Shown piece by piece: positions 26,222-35,051 of a stretch of 54,897 nucleotides of DNA. The stretch covers positions 74,566 through 129,462 of the forward strand of contig JAHDWJ010000002.1 of the NCBI GenBank assembly GCA_023384415.1. The letters run 5' to 3'. Made by a program: the position numbers and the translations under genes. The notes below the pieces were generated by a model. That model was given only the letters and a program-made list of their open reading frames with translations. It was not told where the DNA came from and did no database searches. Every line of letters begins with the position of its first letter. Within the stretch, counting starts at the first letter, position 1. This DNA is from Anaerolineae bacterium (GTDB lineage Bacteria; Chloroflexota; Anaerolineae; Promineifilales; Promineifilaceae).

Positions 26222-27382
26222 CTATAATAACCTCTCCAGATACGGTGTCACCCGCCAAAAGGCTTTTAGGGCCTCATACTGTTCTCTGGCCTTGATATTT
26301 TCCCCACTTTCCCTAAATTCTCCCCGAATCAGCAAATTCCTGGGCGTGTGCTGCGTCTCAATAAACTCAATCACATCCGTCTTATACCCCCTCACCCGGA
26401 GCAGCTGCGCCCGGAAGCTGTCCGTCAGGATGTCCCCCAGCCGTTCGCGCAAAATCCCATCCCCCAATACCGGCCCAAACGGGTCTGGCGGAGGCTGCCG
26501 GGTTAGTTGGACCTGTAAATGGTGATGGCAGCAGGGCGCGGCAAAGATATAGCGGCTTTGCCAGCGCACGGCCTGGGCTAACGCCTCGTCGGTAGCCGTA
26601 TCGCAGGCGTGTAGGGCTAATACCACATCAGGCGGGGTATCTGGTTGGTAGCTGATGATGCGGTTGTCATGGAACTGCATCCGCTCCCAGCCAAGCTGCT
26701 GGCTAGTCTGGCGATGCCGCTCAATGAGATGGGTTTTGATGTCTACGCCGGTGAGGGTGGTGGGGATACCCAGCACGTCGTTAAAGTAATGGTAAGCGGC
26801 AAAGGTGAGGTACGCGCTGCCGCAGCCAAAATCAATGAGATGCAGCGGCTCCACCCCACGATTTTTCAGGGTCATGGTGGCTTCGATAAGCTGGAAGAAC
26901 TGGTTGATCTGGCGGAATTTGCGCTGCTGATCGGCCTTGACGCGACCGTCGTGGGTCATCATGCCCAATGCCTGAAGAAAGGGGGCTGAGGTTTCGGGAG
27001 AAAGGGCGGTCTCTTTGCTCCGGTCGTGGCTGAGTTCTGGAGTGGTTCGTGGGGTTGGCCGGGGGTGGCGGTGCAGGATGGCTTTACCTTTTTTACTGAA
27101 TTGGATGGAGAAATCTTCGTTGGTGGTTTGAACAGTGATGCTTTTCCAGGCCAGAGGGAAGAGGTCGGCCAGGGTCGTGGCCGCGTCATCCACTTCTACA
27201 TTTTTCACCACATCTTGCTGTCCGTCCCAAAAGGAAAATTGGCGTACTCGCCCTTGTTTCAGAACCACCGGGCGGATGGTGATTTTGAGGTAAGGGTTGG
27301 GGGCGCGGCCGCTAAAGACCGCCTGGACAAACTGCTCATCCTGTTCTATCTGAGCCACAAGCAGTTGTTGATATTGATTCAT
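26222..27382 (-). CDS. SAM-dependent methyltransferase (Methyltransf_32-like)
   Basis: About 386 residues. The N-terminal 150 residues are a mixed domain without a clear family. The class I methyltransferase core is in the C-terminal half: motif I LIDFGCGSAYLTFA, an acidic T-G-V-D at the end of strand 2, and VLALHACDTATDEAL followed by IFAAPCCHHHLQ. The H-A-C-D-T-A-T-D and P-C-C motifs are typical of Methyltransf_32 proteins (METTL25/GSTCD relatives), which are thought to act on RNA or protein. ATG 27382 is chosen over GTG 27397, which lies at the edge of a repeat. Confidence 0.85.
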   Translation of the reverse strand: MNQYQQLLVAQIEQDEQFVQAVFSGRAPNPYLKITIRPVVLKQGRVRQFSFWDGQQDVVKNVEVDDAATTLADLFPLAWKSITVQTTNEDFSIQFSKKGKAILHRHPRPTPRTTPELSHDRSKETALSPETSAPFLQALGMMTHDGRVKADQQRKFRQINQFFQLIEATMTLKNRGVEPLHLIDFGCGSAYLTFAAYHYFNDVLGIPTTLTGVDIKTHLIERHRQTSQQLGWERMQFHDNRIISYQPDTPPDVVLALHACDTATDEALAQAVRWQSRYIFAAPCCHHHLQVQLTRQPPPDPFGPVLGDGILRERLGDILTDSFRAQLLRVRGYKTDVIEFIETQHTPRNLLIRGEFRESGENIKAREQYEALKAFWRVTPYLERLL

Positions 27383-27398
27383 GCGGGATATAGCCACG

Positions 27399-27535
27399 AA
27401 TTACACGAACGAGTCCACTGAAACAAGCCACGAATTTCACGAATGAACACGAATTTTTCTTTGCTAACTTTGCGCCTTCGTGTCTCTGCGCGACCTTTTT
27501 TCACTAGACTCACGAATTGACACAAATTTTTCTCT
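27399..27535. repeat. Family-D dispersed repeat (copy 2)
   Basis: Carries GCCACGAATTTCACGAATGA, CTTTGCTAACTTTGCGCCTT and TGCGCGACCTTTTTTCACTA, then a CACGAATTGACAC tail. It nearly fills the spacer between the dipeptidase and methyltransferase genes. Confidence 0.8.
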
Positions 27536-27540
27536 GGTTG

Positions 27541-28608
27541 TCAACTGGCCCAGGCCCGGCGCAGCAGGTTGACCCAATTCCCCCCCATGACAGCGGCTAC
27601 ATCGGCATCACTGTAGCCACGTGTTTGCAGTGTTTCGGCAATGAGGGGCAAATCGGCCGCGCTGTCAAACTCCGCGGGGATATTTTCCCGACCAAACCCC
27701 CCATCAAAATCGGAACCGATGCCGACATGGTGGGCGGAGCCAACAAGCTGGCAGATGTAATCAATATTGGCAGCCACATCAGCCAGGGTCACTTCAGCTT
27801 TTTTCAGGCTGCGGCCGCCAGACTTAAGAAACCCATTAGCCAGTACCACCCCAATCACCCCCCCTTGTTCAGCCAGGCGGCGAATTTGGGTATCTCCCAG
27901 GTGGCGTTCCTTGACATCTGGCACCATCTGGCGGGCGTTGCTGTGGGTGGCTACGCTGATACCCTGGAAACGGTCTAACGCTTCCAGGCTGGAACGTTCG
28001 CTCAGGTGGGTATGATCGAGAATGACGCCTAGATCGGCCATACGGTCAAGGAGACGGTGGCCTTCTTTACTCAAACCAATGCCGCTGCCAGACCAATTCC
28101 CCCCGGCATAACGGGTATTGCCCCAGGCCAGCCCAATCAGGCGCAGTCCCCGCTCATACCACATCTCTATCTCTTCTGGCTCCCGGATTGGGTCAGCCCC
28201 TTCCATCAGAGGGACGAGGCCGAGCAGGGGGGAGTCTGTCTGTTGGCTGGCGATCACCTCGTCCAGGCTCTTTACATCCGTTACCAGCCGCACATAGGGT
28301 AGATCATCAGCCAGGCGATGATAATAATCAAGCTGGCGCATGGCCTGGTTGTGGGCCTGCCGCTTGTTGTGGTAAATCATCTTCTCATGGGGGCGGTTTT
28401 TATTGAACGGCCCCACATACAGCGTCCCGAAGACAAGACCCACCCCCCCGCGCTGGAGTTCCGGCAGTGTGACCGTAGCCGTGCCATTGCGGGCCGGCAC
28501 CGGCCCACCTTCTTCGCGCTGACGCAAAGCCGCCAGGGGCAGCCGTAAATCCCGGTCAAATTCCCAATAGTTATAGGCCAGGTCGAGGTGTGAATCTACG
28601 ATAAACAT
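27541..28608 (-). CDS. Membrane dipeptidase-like zinc peptidase (family M19)
   Basis: A 355-residue M19 (renal dipeptidase) family enzyme. The metal-binding H-x-D is VDSHLDLAY at the N-terminus, the bridging Glu lies in LMEGADPI, and further His ligands are in ILDHTHLS and VATHSNAR. GIGSDFDGGFG gives the late Asp. It hydrolyses dipeptides, including D-residue dipeptides in many bacteria. No signal peptide, so cytosolic. Usual family length is 320-400. Confidence 0.93.
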   Translation of the reverse strand: MFIVDSHLDLAYNYWEFDRDLRLPLAALRQREEGGPVPARNGTATVTLPELQRGGVGLVFGTLYVGPFNKNRPHEKMIYHNKRQAHNQAMRQLDYYHRLADDLPYVRLVTDVKSLDEVIASQQTDSPLLGLVPLMEGADPIREPEEIEMWYERGLRLIGLAWGNTRYAGGNWSGSGIGLSKEGHRLLDRMADLGVILDHTHLSERSSLEALDRFQGISVATHSNARQMVPDVKERHLGDTQIRRLAEQGGVIGVVLANGFLKSGGRSLKKAEVTLADVAANIDYICQLVGSAHHVGIGSDFDGGFGRENIPAEFDSAADLPLIAETLQTRGYSDADVAAVMGGNWVNLLRRAWAS

Positions 28609-28632
28609 CGGTACTCCAGGTTAAATCGTTGA

Positions 28633-28715
28633 GTCTACGGAAAAAAGCCACGAATTTCACGAATTAACGCCAATTTTTTCTGGTAACTTTGCGTCTCTGC
28701 GTGAGTTTTTTCAGC
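28633..28715. repeat. Family-D dispersed repeat (copy 3)
   Basis: GTCTACGGAAAAAAGCCACG, AATTTCACGAATTAACG and AACTTTGCGTCTCTGCG repeat the order seen in the other family-D copies, with a shortened 3' half. Located between the dipeptidase and endonuclease IV genes. Confidence 0.7.
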
Positions 28716-28799
28716 AGGTTCATCCTTAAACATCAAACCGTTTCAAATTGCATCAGCAGTTGAATTTCTAAAACGGGAAGCTATTTTTCAGACGATTCC

Positions 28800-29666
28800 T
28801 TAGCGAATCAATGACCGAAGCGTTGTCAGATTGGCCACATCCATATCTATTTCGTTACCATCGGCGTCGGTTTCGGTTTTGTCTGTTTCCAGGTGTGCCC
28901 CGTGTTCGGCCCAGCGGGGGTCGTTGACGAAGTTGGCAAATCCCTCTAAACCAATTTGTCCCTGGCCGATGTGGGCGTGACGGTCTTTATTTTCCCCTAA
29001 ACCGTGTACGCTGTCATTAAAGTGGAAACATTTGATCCATTCCAGGCCAACGGTGCGGTCAAATTCGGCCATGGTTTGAGCGTAGGCTTCGGGGGTGCGG
29101 ATGTCGTACCCGGCGGCGAAGATGTGGCAGCTATCCATGCAGACGCCTAAACGAGGATCGCGGCCGCAGCTGTCCAGCACTGTGGCCAATTGTTCAAATC
29201 TAAATCCCAGGTTGGTCCCCTGTCCGGCCATCGTCTCCAGGCAGATGATCACCTTGTACCCTTCTGTCTCTTGCAACAGCCGCGTTAGCCCCCGGCTGAT
29301 GGCCATCAGCCCCGCTTCGATGCCTGTGCCCATATGGGAGCCGGGATGAAAAGTGAGGAATGGGATGCCCAGGCTTTCGGCCCGCTGCAGTTCATCTTTG
29401 AGGGATTGGTACGATTTTTCCCACAGGTCGGGTTTGGGGGAGGCGATGTTGATAAGGTAGCTGGCGTGAACGGCAACGGGGTGGATGTGGGGATGGGTGG
29501 CGGCCGCGTCTTGCCACAGTTGGATATCCTCATCCAGCAATGGTTTGGCGGCCCACTGCCGGTTGCTCTTGGTAAAGATGAGCATGGAGTCACAGGTCGC
29601 GGCCGCGCCCCGGGCAAACGCCGTATACGGCCCGCCAGAAATACTCATATGTGCGCCTAATCGCAT
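28800..29666 (-). CDS. nfo: Deoxyribonuclease IV (AP endonuclease)
   Basis: A 288-residue endonuclease IV-type enzyme that cuts 5' of abasic sites in base excision repair. It starts MRLGAHMSISGG, with zinc-ligand motifs HPGSHMG, CLETMAGQG, MDSCHIFAAGYD, FHFNDS and KDRHAHIGQG. The ATG at 29666 is preceded by AAGGAGAG at ideal spacing; the open frame continues upstream into a GCGAGT-type repeat tract, which I exclude. Metal ligands appear complete, so it should be active. Confidence 0.94.
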   Translation of the reverse strand: MRLGAHMSISGGPYTAFARGAAATCDSMLIFTKSNRQWAAKPLLDEDIQLWQDAAATHPHIHPVAVHASYLINIASPKPDLWEKSYQSLKDELQRAESLGIPFLTFHPGSHMGTGIEAGLMAISRGLTRLLQETEGYKVIICLETMAGQGTNLGFRFEQLATVLDSCGRDPRLGVCMDSCHIFAAGYDIRTPEAYAQTMAEFDRTVGLEWIKCFHFNDSVHGLGENKDRHAHIGQGQIGLEGFANFVNDPRWAEHGAHLETDKTETDADGNEIDMDVANLTTLRSLIR

Positions 29667-29687
29667 AAATCTCTCCTTATTGGGTGG

Positions 29688-29734
29688 TGTGCGAGTAGCG
29701 GGTATGCGAGTGGCGAGTGTGCGAGTAGCGAGTG
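29688..29734. repeat. GCGAGT short tandem tract
   Basis: GCGAGT or close variants occur five or six times at spacings of about 8-9 bp (for example TGCGAGTGGCGAGTGTGCG). Similar tracts lie in spacers at about 9922-9952, 11444-11470, 16938-16968, 40873-40905 and 48826-48846. Not coding. Confidence 0.6.
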
Positions 29735-29747
29735 AATCACTCATTCC

Positions 29748-29972
29748 TCAGTCCTCAAACCTCAGTCCTGACTCTGCACCCAAATACCCCACCGGTTCCA
29801 TCTCTACCAGGGTATACAACCCATCACCTACCAGCCGCCAGACCCGATTTCCGGCCAGGTCAACCACAAATTCCCCCTCAATGCGGCCTGTTGGCTCATC
29901 ATCCAGGGTATAAATTATGCCGTACTGCTCATAGGCGAATGTTTCGCCCTTACGATCAACAATGCCACGCAT
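29748..29972 (-). CDS. Small beta-rich hypothetical protein
   Basis: A 74-residue protein of alternating short strands, starting MRGIVDRKGETFAY. Two internal units look alike: G-I-I-Y-T-L-D-D-E-P-T-G-R and G-L-Y-T-L-V-E-M-E-P-V-G-Y. This layout recalls the '4-fold beta flower' small proteins, but that is a resemblance only. It could be co-transcribed with nfo downstream. No Shine-Dalgarno is evident; reality is supported by clean amino-acid composition and the internal repeat. Confidence 0.55.
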   Translation of the reverse strand: MRGIVDRKGETFAYEQYGIIYTLDDEPTGRIEGEFVVDLAGNRVWRLVGDGLYTLVEMEPVGYLGAESGLRFED

Positions 29973-30024
29973 AGTCGTTTGTTATGAGGATTAACAGGCC
30001 CAATCTAAAATCGTCAAGCTTCAA

Positions 30025-30792
30025 TCAGGGAATGGTATATTGGGCCTGGATAGTGCCTTCGGCATCACGCAGGGTGACAATTTTGCCTGATGACCAAATC
30101 GCCTGTTCCAAACCCCAATATAGATCGGCTGGTCCATTGGGGCCGGCTTCAGTGTGAACAAAGATAGCGGCTCCATTGCCAAAAAGCGTCACCTGACCAA
30201 AAGTAAAAACGCGCCCTTCCCCATCAGCCAGGGTCCATCCTTGCAAGGCAACCGCCCGGCTGCCCAGATTAGCGATGGAGACTGCCTCGTCAACGAACTG
30301 TCCCCGACCAACGACCTCAGAAATGACGATTCTGACCTCGCCAACAGTCAACGGTTCGGTGGGAATGGGGGAGGGGGGGATGTTGGGGGTGGGGGTGAGG
30401 GTTGGCTCTGGGGTGGCGGTGGGTAAGCCACCAACAGGAATGATGAGTACTTGTCCGGCAAAGATCACATCAGCACTGCTCAAATCGTTGGCGATTATGA
30501 TGTCTTGGAGAGGGACATTAAATTGTTGGCTGATGGCCCCCAGATTATCTCCTGACTTCACCACGTAAATAAATGGTTCGTCCTCACTGCTGGCTTCTGG
30601 GGTGGAGGTACCGTGCAGGATGGCTTCGGTGGTGAGGGTGGCAATGGGGGCGGTGATGGCGATCTCGGTCGCGGCCGCAAGCAATTCTTCTTCTTGCCGC
30701 CGGTTTTCCCACCAGGAGAGGATAAGCAGCACTACCGCCGCCGAAACGATGATATTCAACAACAAAAAGGGAAGCATCCGTTTTAGGGTCAT
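30025..30792 (-). CDS. Membrane-anchored LysM and lamin-tail domain protein
   Basis: About 255 residues. One N-terminal membrane helix (LPFLLLNIIVSAAVVLLILS) anchors it. A LysM domain (about 74-118; YVVKSGDNLGAISQQFNVP, ending GQVLIIP) binds peptidoglycan glycans. A Pro/Thr linker leads to a lamin-tail (LTD) domain (about 150-255; VRIVISEVVGRGQF, SRAVALQGWTLADGEG, SSGKIVTLRDAEG). The ATG at 30792 directly precedes the helix and is preferred over 30861. LysM-LTD proteins are common in Chloroflexota; a surface structural role is inferred. Confidence 0.85.
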   Translation of the reverse strand: MTLKRMLPFLLLNIIVSAAVVLLILSWWENRRQEEELLAAATEIAITAPIATLTTEAILHGTSTPEASSEDEPFIYVVKSGDNLGAISQQFNVPLQDIIIANDLSSADVIFAGQVLIIPVGGLPTATPEPTLTPTPNIPPSPIPTEPLTVGEVRIVISEVVGRGQFVDEAVSIANLGSRAVALQGWTLADGEGRVFTFGQVTLFGNGAAIFVHTEAGPNGPADLYWGLEQAIWSSGKIVTLRDAEGTIQAQYTIP

Positions 30793-30904
30793 GGTTGGTT
30801 GAGAAGTTGGACTTCTTACTGGACTTTGATGAAAATTGGTTTCCCTGAGACAAATAACCAATCCACTAATACACCAATAACCAGCAGTGAAATCAGTTTA
30901 GCAC

Positions 30905-31732
30905 CTATTCTTCGCTGGCCGTCTGCATCAGGGACACCAACTCGGCTATCCGGTTACGCCGATATAGGTGCAGCAGCATTTGCCGCACATAACTCTTCTT
31001 ACTCCCCTGGGTAAACAGTTCGCTGGTAATGTCCAATTGGGCGGCCAGGGCGGATAGTTGTTCCTGGCTGTAATGGAGCAGTAAAAAGTAGCGCAGAATG
31101 GCGGGTGGGGTATCAGGAGATAATTTTTCCAGCCGGGGTAAGGTCTCTGGGGAGACATCGGTCAGGATTCGCTCTACCGCCAGGGCCAGGTCACCGGATT
31201 TGCCTTGCGCCTCAGCCACATCCATCAGGTGGACGATGATTTGGGTCATATCCTGGGTGGGGTTAAACACATCATTCTCGTTGATGCCTACATCGAACAG
31301 AGCATCTAAGAGTTCCTCTGGGCTGAGGCGATAACGGATTTGTTCGTATAACATGCGCCGGTCCACAGCCAAAGGGGTGCTGGCTTCCTGGGTGGTACTG
31401 GTCCAGGCTGGCGGGGCTGGCGGGGGTGGGGTGTAGGGCGCGGCCGCACTCTGGGGCATAATGGTTGCGGGAGCAGTGATGGTTTGCGGCCGCAGCAGGC
31501 CAAACAGCCACAACGCTCCGCCCGCTAACATACAGCCACGTAGCACCTCATAAAACAACCCCAACCGAGTCGTAATCACCTCATGCCCCAGGGTGCCGGT
31601 AAGCGTATCTATCAGCAGGGCCGTCGTCACCGTCATCAAGCCAATCCCCCACACCAGGCGGCCGCCGCGAATAAATTTATAGAGGAAAAACAGCACTATG
31701 AGTAATTTGAAAATGGTAAAAGCCATTGTCAT
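30905..31732 (-). CDS. Membrane protein with two death-fold/EAD-like modules
   Basis: About 275 residues. Three hydrophobic helices (about residues 4-20, 26-45, 60-80) are followed by a Pro-rich linker (95-118) and an all-helical C-terminal half. That half shows two similar units: 128-191 (LYEQIRYRLSPEELLDALFD...VGINENDVF) and 212-270 (FLLLHYSQEQLSALAAQLDI...SYVRQMLLHLYRRNRIAELV). The 'E-E-L/Q-L...L-x-I...F...L-x-x-x-x-R-R-x-x-I-x-E-L' rhythm resembles bacterial effector-associated (death-like) domains. No family is claimed with certainty. Start is ambiguous among 31732, 31726 and 31792. Confidence 0.6.
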   Translation of the reverse strand: MTMAFTIFKLLIVLFFLYKFIRGGRLVWGIGLMTVTTALLIDTLTGTLGHEVITTRLGLFYEVLRGCMLAGGALWLFGLLRPQTITAPATIMPQSAAAPYTPPPPAPPAWTSTTQEASTPLAVDRRMLYEQIRYRLSPEELLDALFDVGINENDVFNPTQDMTQIIVHLMDVAEAQGKSGDLALAVERILTDVSPETLPRLEKLSPDTPPAILRYFLLLHYSQEQLSALAAQLDITSELFTQGSKKSYVRQMLLHLYRRNRIAELVSLMQTASEE

Positions 31733-32057
31733 ATGAGTATCATCACTGGTGGTAAAAGGAATAAAGGGTACAGCCAGCCGGGATTGTAACATTGGCGGTA
31801 ATGGGTGCAAAACCGGCCTCACCTGCTGCCCATCTTAGCACGGCTTCATCTGGCATGGGGCAGCTTTTCTGCCGACCGCCCACAACTGGCCGAATGGCAG
31901 TGTAAAATTGCCGTGAGCAAAATGGCGGTCAGCGGTTAAACTTGTAAAGATCAATTGAACCATGCCGTTTTCCTTTATGTTACTCTCATGTCGCTGTACA
32001 ATTCCTGGTGCAGCTTGTCGCAACATTCACATTAACCAGTTCATAGTAGGAGTAGAC
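31733..32057. other. 325-bp divergent spacer with family-E repeat
   Basis: Between the divergent membrane protein and FAD oxidoreductase genes. It holds a family-E repeat at 31916-31966 (GCAAAATGGCGGTCAGCGG, TTGTAAAGATC, ATGCC) that matches 50635-50683, and a TACAAT at about 31997-32002 that could be a -10 for the oxidoreductase, with a poor -35. A 63-codon frame on the minus strand lies inside the repeat and is not credible. Confidence 0.5.
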
Positions 32058-33470
32058 ATGACCCATAAAAAGTTTGACCATGCCATTGTCATTGGCGGCA
32101 GTATCGCCGGTCTGACGGCCGCCCGTGTCCTGACCGATTATTTTGCCCAAGTGACGGTCATTGAACGGGATCATCTGCAAGGGATGACTGATTTTCGCAA
32201 GGGCGTCCCCCAGGCCCGCCATGCCCATGGGCTAATGCTGCGGGGTTTACGCCTTTTGGATCAGATGTTTCCCGGATTAGAGCAGGAGTTGCTGGCGGGG
32301 GGAGCGATTCAGGTTGACCCAGGGGTAGAACAGGATGCGTTTATTCAAGGGCAATGGCTGCCCCGTTTTGAGACTGATCTGCGCCCCATTGGATGCAGCC
32401 GGGTTTTGTTGGAGCAAACAATTTACCAGCAGGCAAGCCGCCATCCGCAGATCAGTATCCGGGAGGGATATGAGGTACAGGAATTGTTGACCGATGAGGG
32501 GCGTACCAAAGCGACTGGGGTTGTCTGCCGTGCCCGTACCCCCGCGGCCGCCGCTGAAACGTTATTGGCTGATCTGATAGTGGATGCCAGCGGCCGCAGC
32601 TCTAACACCCCAGAATGGTTGGCCCAACTGGGGTATACGCCCCCCAAAGAAAGTGTCGTCAACTCCTTCCCTGGTTATTCTACCCGTATCTATGAGCGTC
32701 CGGCTAATTTCACCGGTACCTGGAAAGTGTTAATTGTCTTTCCTGTTCCCCCAGACCGTAAACGGGGTGGGGTTATTTTCCCATTAGAAGGCAACCGCTG
32801 GCACGTCACCTTGTTTGGTATGATGAAGGATCATCCCCCCACCGACGAGGCCGGCTATCTGACCTTTGCCCAAAGCCTGCCCAGTTTGCGCGTTTATGAA
32901 GCGATAGAACAGGCGCGGCCGCTTTCGGCCATTTCTGGTTATCGTCAAGCCGAAAACCGACTATACCATTACGATCAACTTCCCCGGTACCTTGAACATT
33001 TCATCGTCATCGGCGATGCGGTGTATGCCCTCAACCCGGTCTATGGGCAGGGGATGACGGTTGCGGCGATGGGCAGTACGAAGTTGGCTGAATGTTTACA
33101 ATCTTTCCAGGGGAAAGAAAATCTGATCGGTCTGGCCGCTCAATTCCAAAAAGCATTGGGCAAAATTGTGGCCGGCCCCTGGCAAATGGCCACGGGTGAA
33201 GATATGCGCTGGTTGAATGCCGAGGGGGGGCAGGCATTGGATTTCCCCACCCGGCTGATTCAGAAATATATGAACCTGGTGGTTTTGGCTATAGGGCAAA
33301 ACCCAAAGGTCACGGCCCAATTTTTCCGGGTGCTACAAATGGTAGATGAGCCAACCGTTTTGTTCAAACCGGCTATGATGCTGGAGATATTACGCACGGT
33401 GTACCGAATTAAACGAGCCCAGAAAACGGCACCAGGGGACGCGGCCGCGCTGCAGCCAACAACCGGGTAA
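32058..33470 (+). CDS. FAD-dependent oxidoreductase (monooxygenase-like)
   Basis: About 470 residues. The N-terminal FAD-binding motif is AIVIGGSIAGLTAARVL, and the second FAD motif is IGDAVYALNPVYGQGMTVAA, as in the flavoprotein monooxygenase/geranylgeranyl-reductase superfamily. A basic R-x-x-H-A-H-G motif (QARHAHGLMLRG) follows the first Rossmann unit. ATG 32058 has AGGAG 7 nt upstream, so the in-frame upstream ATG at 31962 is rejected. Substrate unknown; the family hydroxylates or reduces hydrophobic compounds. The neighbours give no pathway. Confidence 0.87.
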   Translation: MTHKKFDHAIVIGGSIAGLTAARVLTDYFAQVTVIERDHLQGMTDFRKGVPQARHAHGLMLRGLRLLDQMFPGLEQELLAGGAIQVDPGVEQDAFIQGQWLPRFETDLRPIGCSRVLLEQTIYQQASRHPQISIREGYEVQELLTDEGRTKATGVVCRARTPAAAAETLLADLIVDASGRSSNTPEWLAQLGYTPPKESVVNSFPGYSTRIYERPANFTGTWKVLIVFPVPPDRKRGGVIFPLEGNRWHVTLFGMMKDHPPTDEAGYLTFAQSLPSLRVYEAIEQARPLSAISGYRQAENRLYHYDQLPRYLEHFIVIGDAVYALNPVYGQGMTVAAMGSTKLAECLQSFQGKENLIGLAAQFQKALGKIVAGPWQMATGEDMRWLNAEGGQALDFPTRLIQKYMNLVVLAIGQNPKVTAQFFRVLQMVDEPTVLFKPAMMLEILRTVYRIKRAQKTAPGDAAALQPTTG

Positions 33471-33529
33471 GACCCTGCTGAGACCTGGCAGCCATTGGCT
33501 GGGGGGGCGGGGGGTGGTATGATGGCTTT

Positions 33530-34837
33530 ATGTACTGGCAAAACCATTTACACCGCCTGCGAAAACGATTGGTCTGGATTGTTCTGCTTACCATCCCCTG
33601 GCTGCTTATGGGCTGCCAGGGGGAAACACCCCCCGTGGCTTCGTTACCCACATTGGTCGCGGCCGCCACCGCCCCCCCAGAGCATACCCCCACCCTTTCC
33701 CCTGGGGATGTGCCCTCAACCTTCACCCCTGCGGCCGCGACCCTCAGCAGCCACATCGTCAGCGATCAAATCATCCCCCTCGCTCCCACCACCATCCCCA
33801 CCCCAGCCCCCATTTTACCCACCCGCACCCCTACCCCGACAGCCACCGCTACCCCCACCGCCACCCTGGAAATCGGTGAAGCTACTCCTTACGTCCCATT
33901 CATTCCCAATCTTCCCCCCACCAATCAACTGGGGCCAAGCAAATTAAGTATCCATGTCATCCGCAACAACGATCCAGCCATCATGGAATTTGTCCGCCGC
34001 GCCCGCCCCCCGGTGATCAAAGCCGTAGATGACCTGGGGTTCCTGGCCGAAGTCAAACAAGTTTCTCCCTATACTCTGACCATTGGCCGCATAGATAACG
34101 TAGATCAACAATACCAGGGAGAGCCAGAGCAAGCCGCCCGTGATTATGTGGCCGCTAACCTGCGCCAATATCTCCTTAATCCGTATGTTGATTATTGGGA
34201 AGGATGGAACGAACCTGACCCCAATATTGCCAACATGTTTTGGTACTCTCGCTTTGAGCAGGAGCGTACCCGAGAGATGGCCCGCCACGGCCTTAAAGTA
34301 GCCATCGGGGGCTTCCCTACTGGTGTACCAGAAATCCCGGAATTCACCTACTTTTTAGGGGCCATCGAAGTAGCTATGGAGTATGGCGGTATTCTCACCC
34401 TGCACGAATATGGGGCCCCCGATATGACCTTCCTGTATGGCAGCCAGTTACCCGGCGGCTATCCCCGCCGCGCCGATGCCGGGGCACTTACCTTCCGCTA
34501 CCGCTACTTTTACCGGGATATTTTAGAGCCGTTAGGATTGGTGATTCCGCTGGTCATTACCGAAGCCGGGGTGGATGGCATTATCAACCCTCGCCCAGGG
34601 CCAGGGGGGTTGGGTTGGCGAGATTTCCAGGGGTATTGGGTCCAGCAGGGATGGGGGATAGATGGCCCTTCGGCGTTTATTAACCAGTTGGCCTGGTATG
34701 ATGCCGGGGTGCGGCAAGATGGTTATGTGATCGGCTTTACCATTTTCACCGCCGGGGCGTTTGGGCAGTGGGATTCGTACAATATCAACGACATTTTGCC
34801 TCAATTGGCTGATTATGTCTTGAGCCAAAACCGCTGA
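33530..34837 (+). CDS. Lipoprotein with glycoside-hydrolase-like TIM barrel
   Basis: A 435-residue lipoprotein with lipobox L-L-M-G-C (Cys29). A low-complexity Pro/Thr/Ala linker (about 35-120) carries several T-P-T repeats. The catalytic-like domain (about 135-430) has YWEGWNEPDP, with an acid/base Glu near 228, and PLVITEAGVDG, with a nucleophile-type Glu near 345. These two strand-end glutamates fit clan GH-A hydrolases (GH5/GH39-like). It is probably attached to the outer face of the membrane. The polysaccharide is unknown. It begins 59 bp after the oxidoreductase and may be co-transcribed. Confidence 0.78.
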   Translation: MYWQNHLHRLRKRLVWIVLLTIPWLLMGCQGETPPVASLPTLVAAATAPPEHTPTLSPGDVPSTFTPAAATLSSHIVSDQIIPLAPTTIPTPAPILPTRTPTPTATATPTATLEIGEATPYVPFIPNLPPTNQLGPSKLSIHVIRNNDPAIMEFVRRARPPVIKAVDDLGFLAEVKQVSPYTLTIGRIDNVDQQYQGEPEQAARDYVAANLRQYLLNPYVDYWEGWNEPDPNIANMFWYSRFEQERTREMARHGLKVAIGGFPTGVPEIPEFTYFLGAIEVAMEYGGILTLHEYGAPDMTFLYGSQLPGGYPRRADAGALTFRYRYFYRDILEPLGLVIPLVITEAGVDGIINPRPGPGGLGWRDFQGYWVQQGWGIDGPSAFINQLAWYDAGVRQDGYVIGFTIFTAGAFGQWDSYNINDILPQLADYVLSQNR

Positions 34838-34861
34838 ATGTAAAAAGTTCGTACCTGGACA

Positions 34862-34972
34862 GCCCCTCACCCTGGCCCTCTCCCCCAGGAGAGGGGATAT
34901 GCTCACCGCTCCCACGGTGGTAGAGGGGCCGAGAGTGCGGGGTAACTGATCACCTTTACAGTTACAAAGTTC
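34862..34972. repeat. REP-like palindromic repeat, family A (copy 3)
   Basis: CCCTCACCCTGGCCCTCTCC, CCAGGAGAGGGGATATGCTC and the tail TAACTGATCACCTTTACAG match the copy at 1650-1745 block for block, including the unusual ATATGCTC insertion. Lies in the convergent spacer after the glycosidase-like gene. Confidence 0.8.
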
Positions 34973-35051
34973 TACGGTTCGGGGGGTGAATCACGGAAGA
35001 GTGGCGGCTGGTTTGTTGATGGAGCGAATGATTGGCATCCCGGCTGCTGAA

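Noticed and set aside
31835..32026. 63-codon minus-strand frame
   Set aside because: It lies over a family-E repeat and the oxidoreductase upstream region and has no recognisable protein pattern.
33495..33947. 150-codon plus-strand Pro-rich frame
   Set aside because: Shadow of the Pro/Thr linker of the glycosidase-like lipoprotein, which has a lipobox and a catalytic domain in its own frame.
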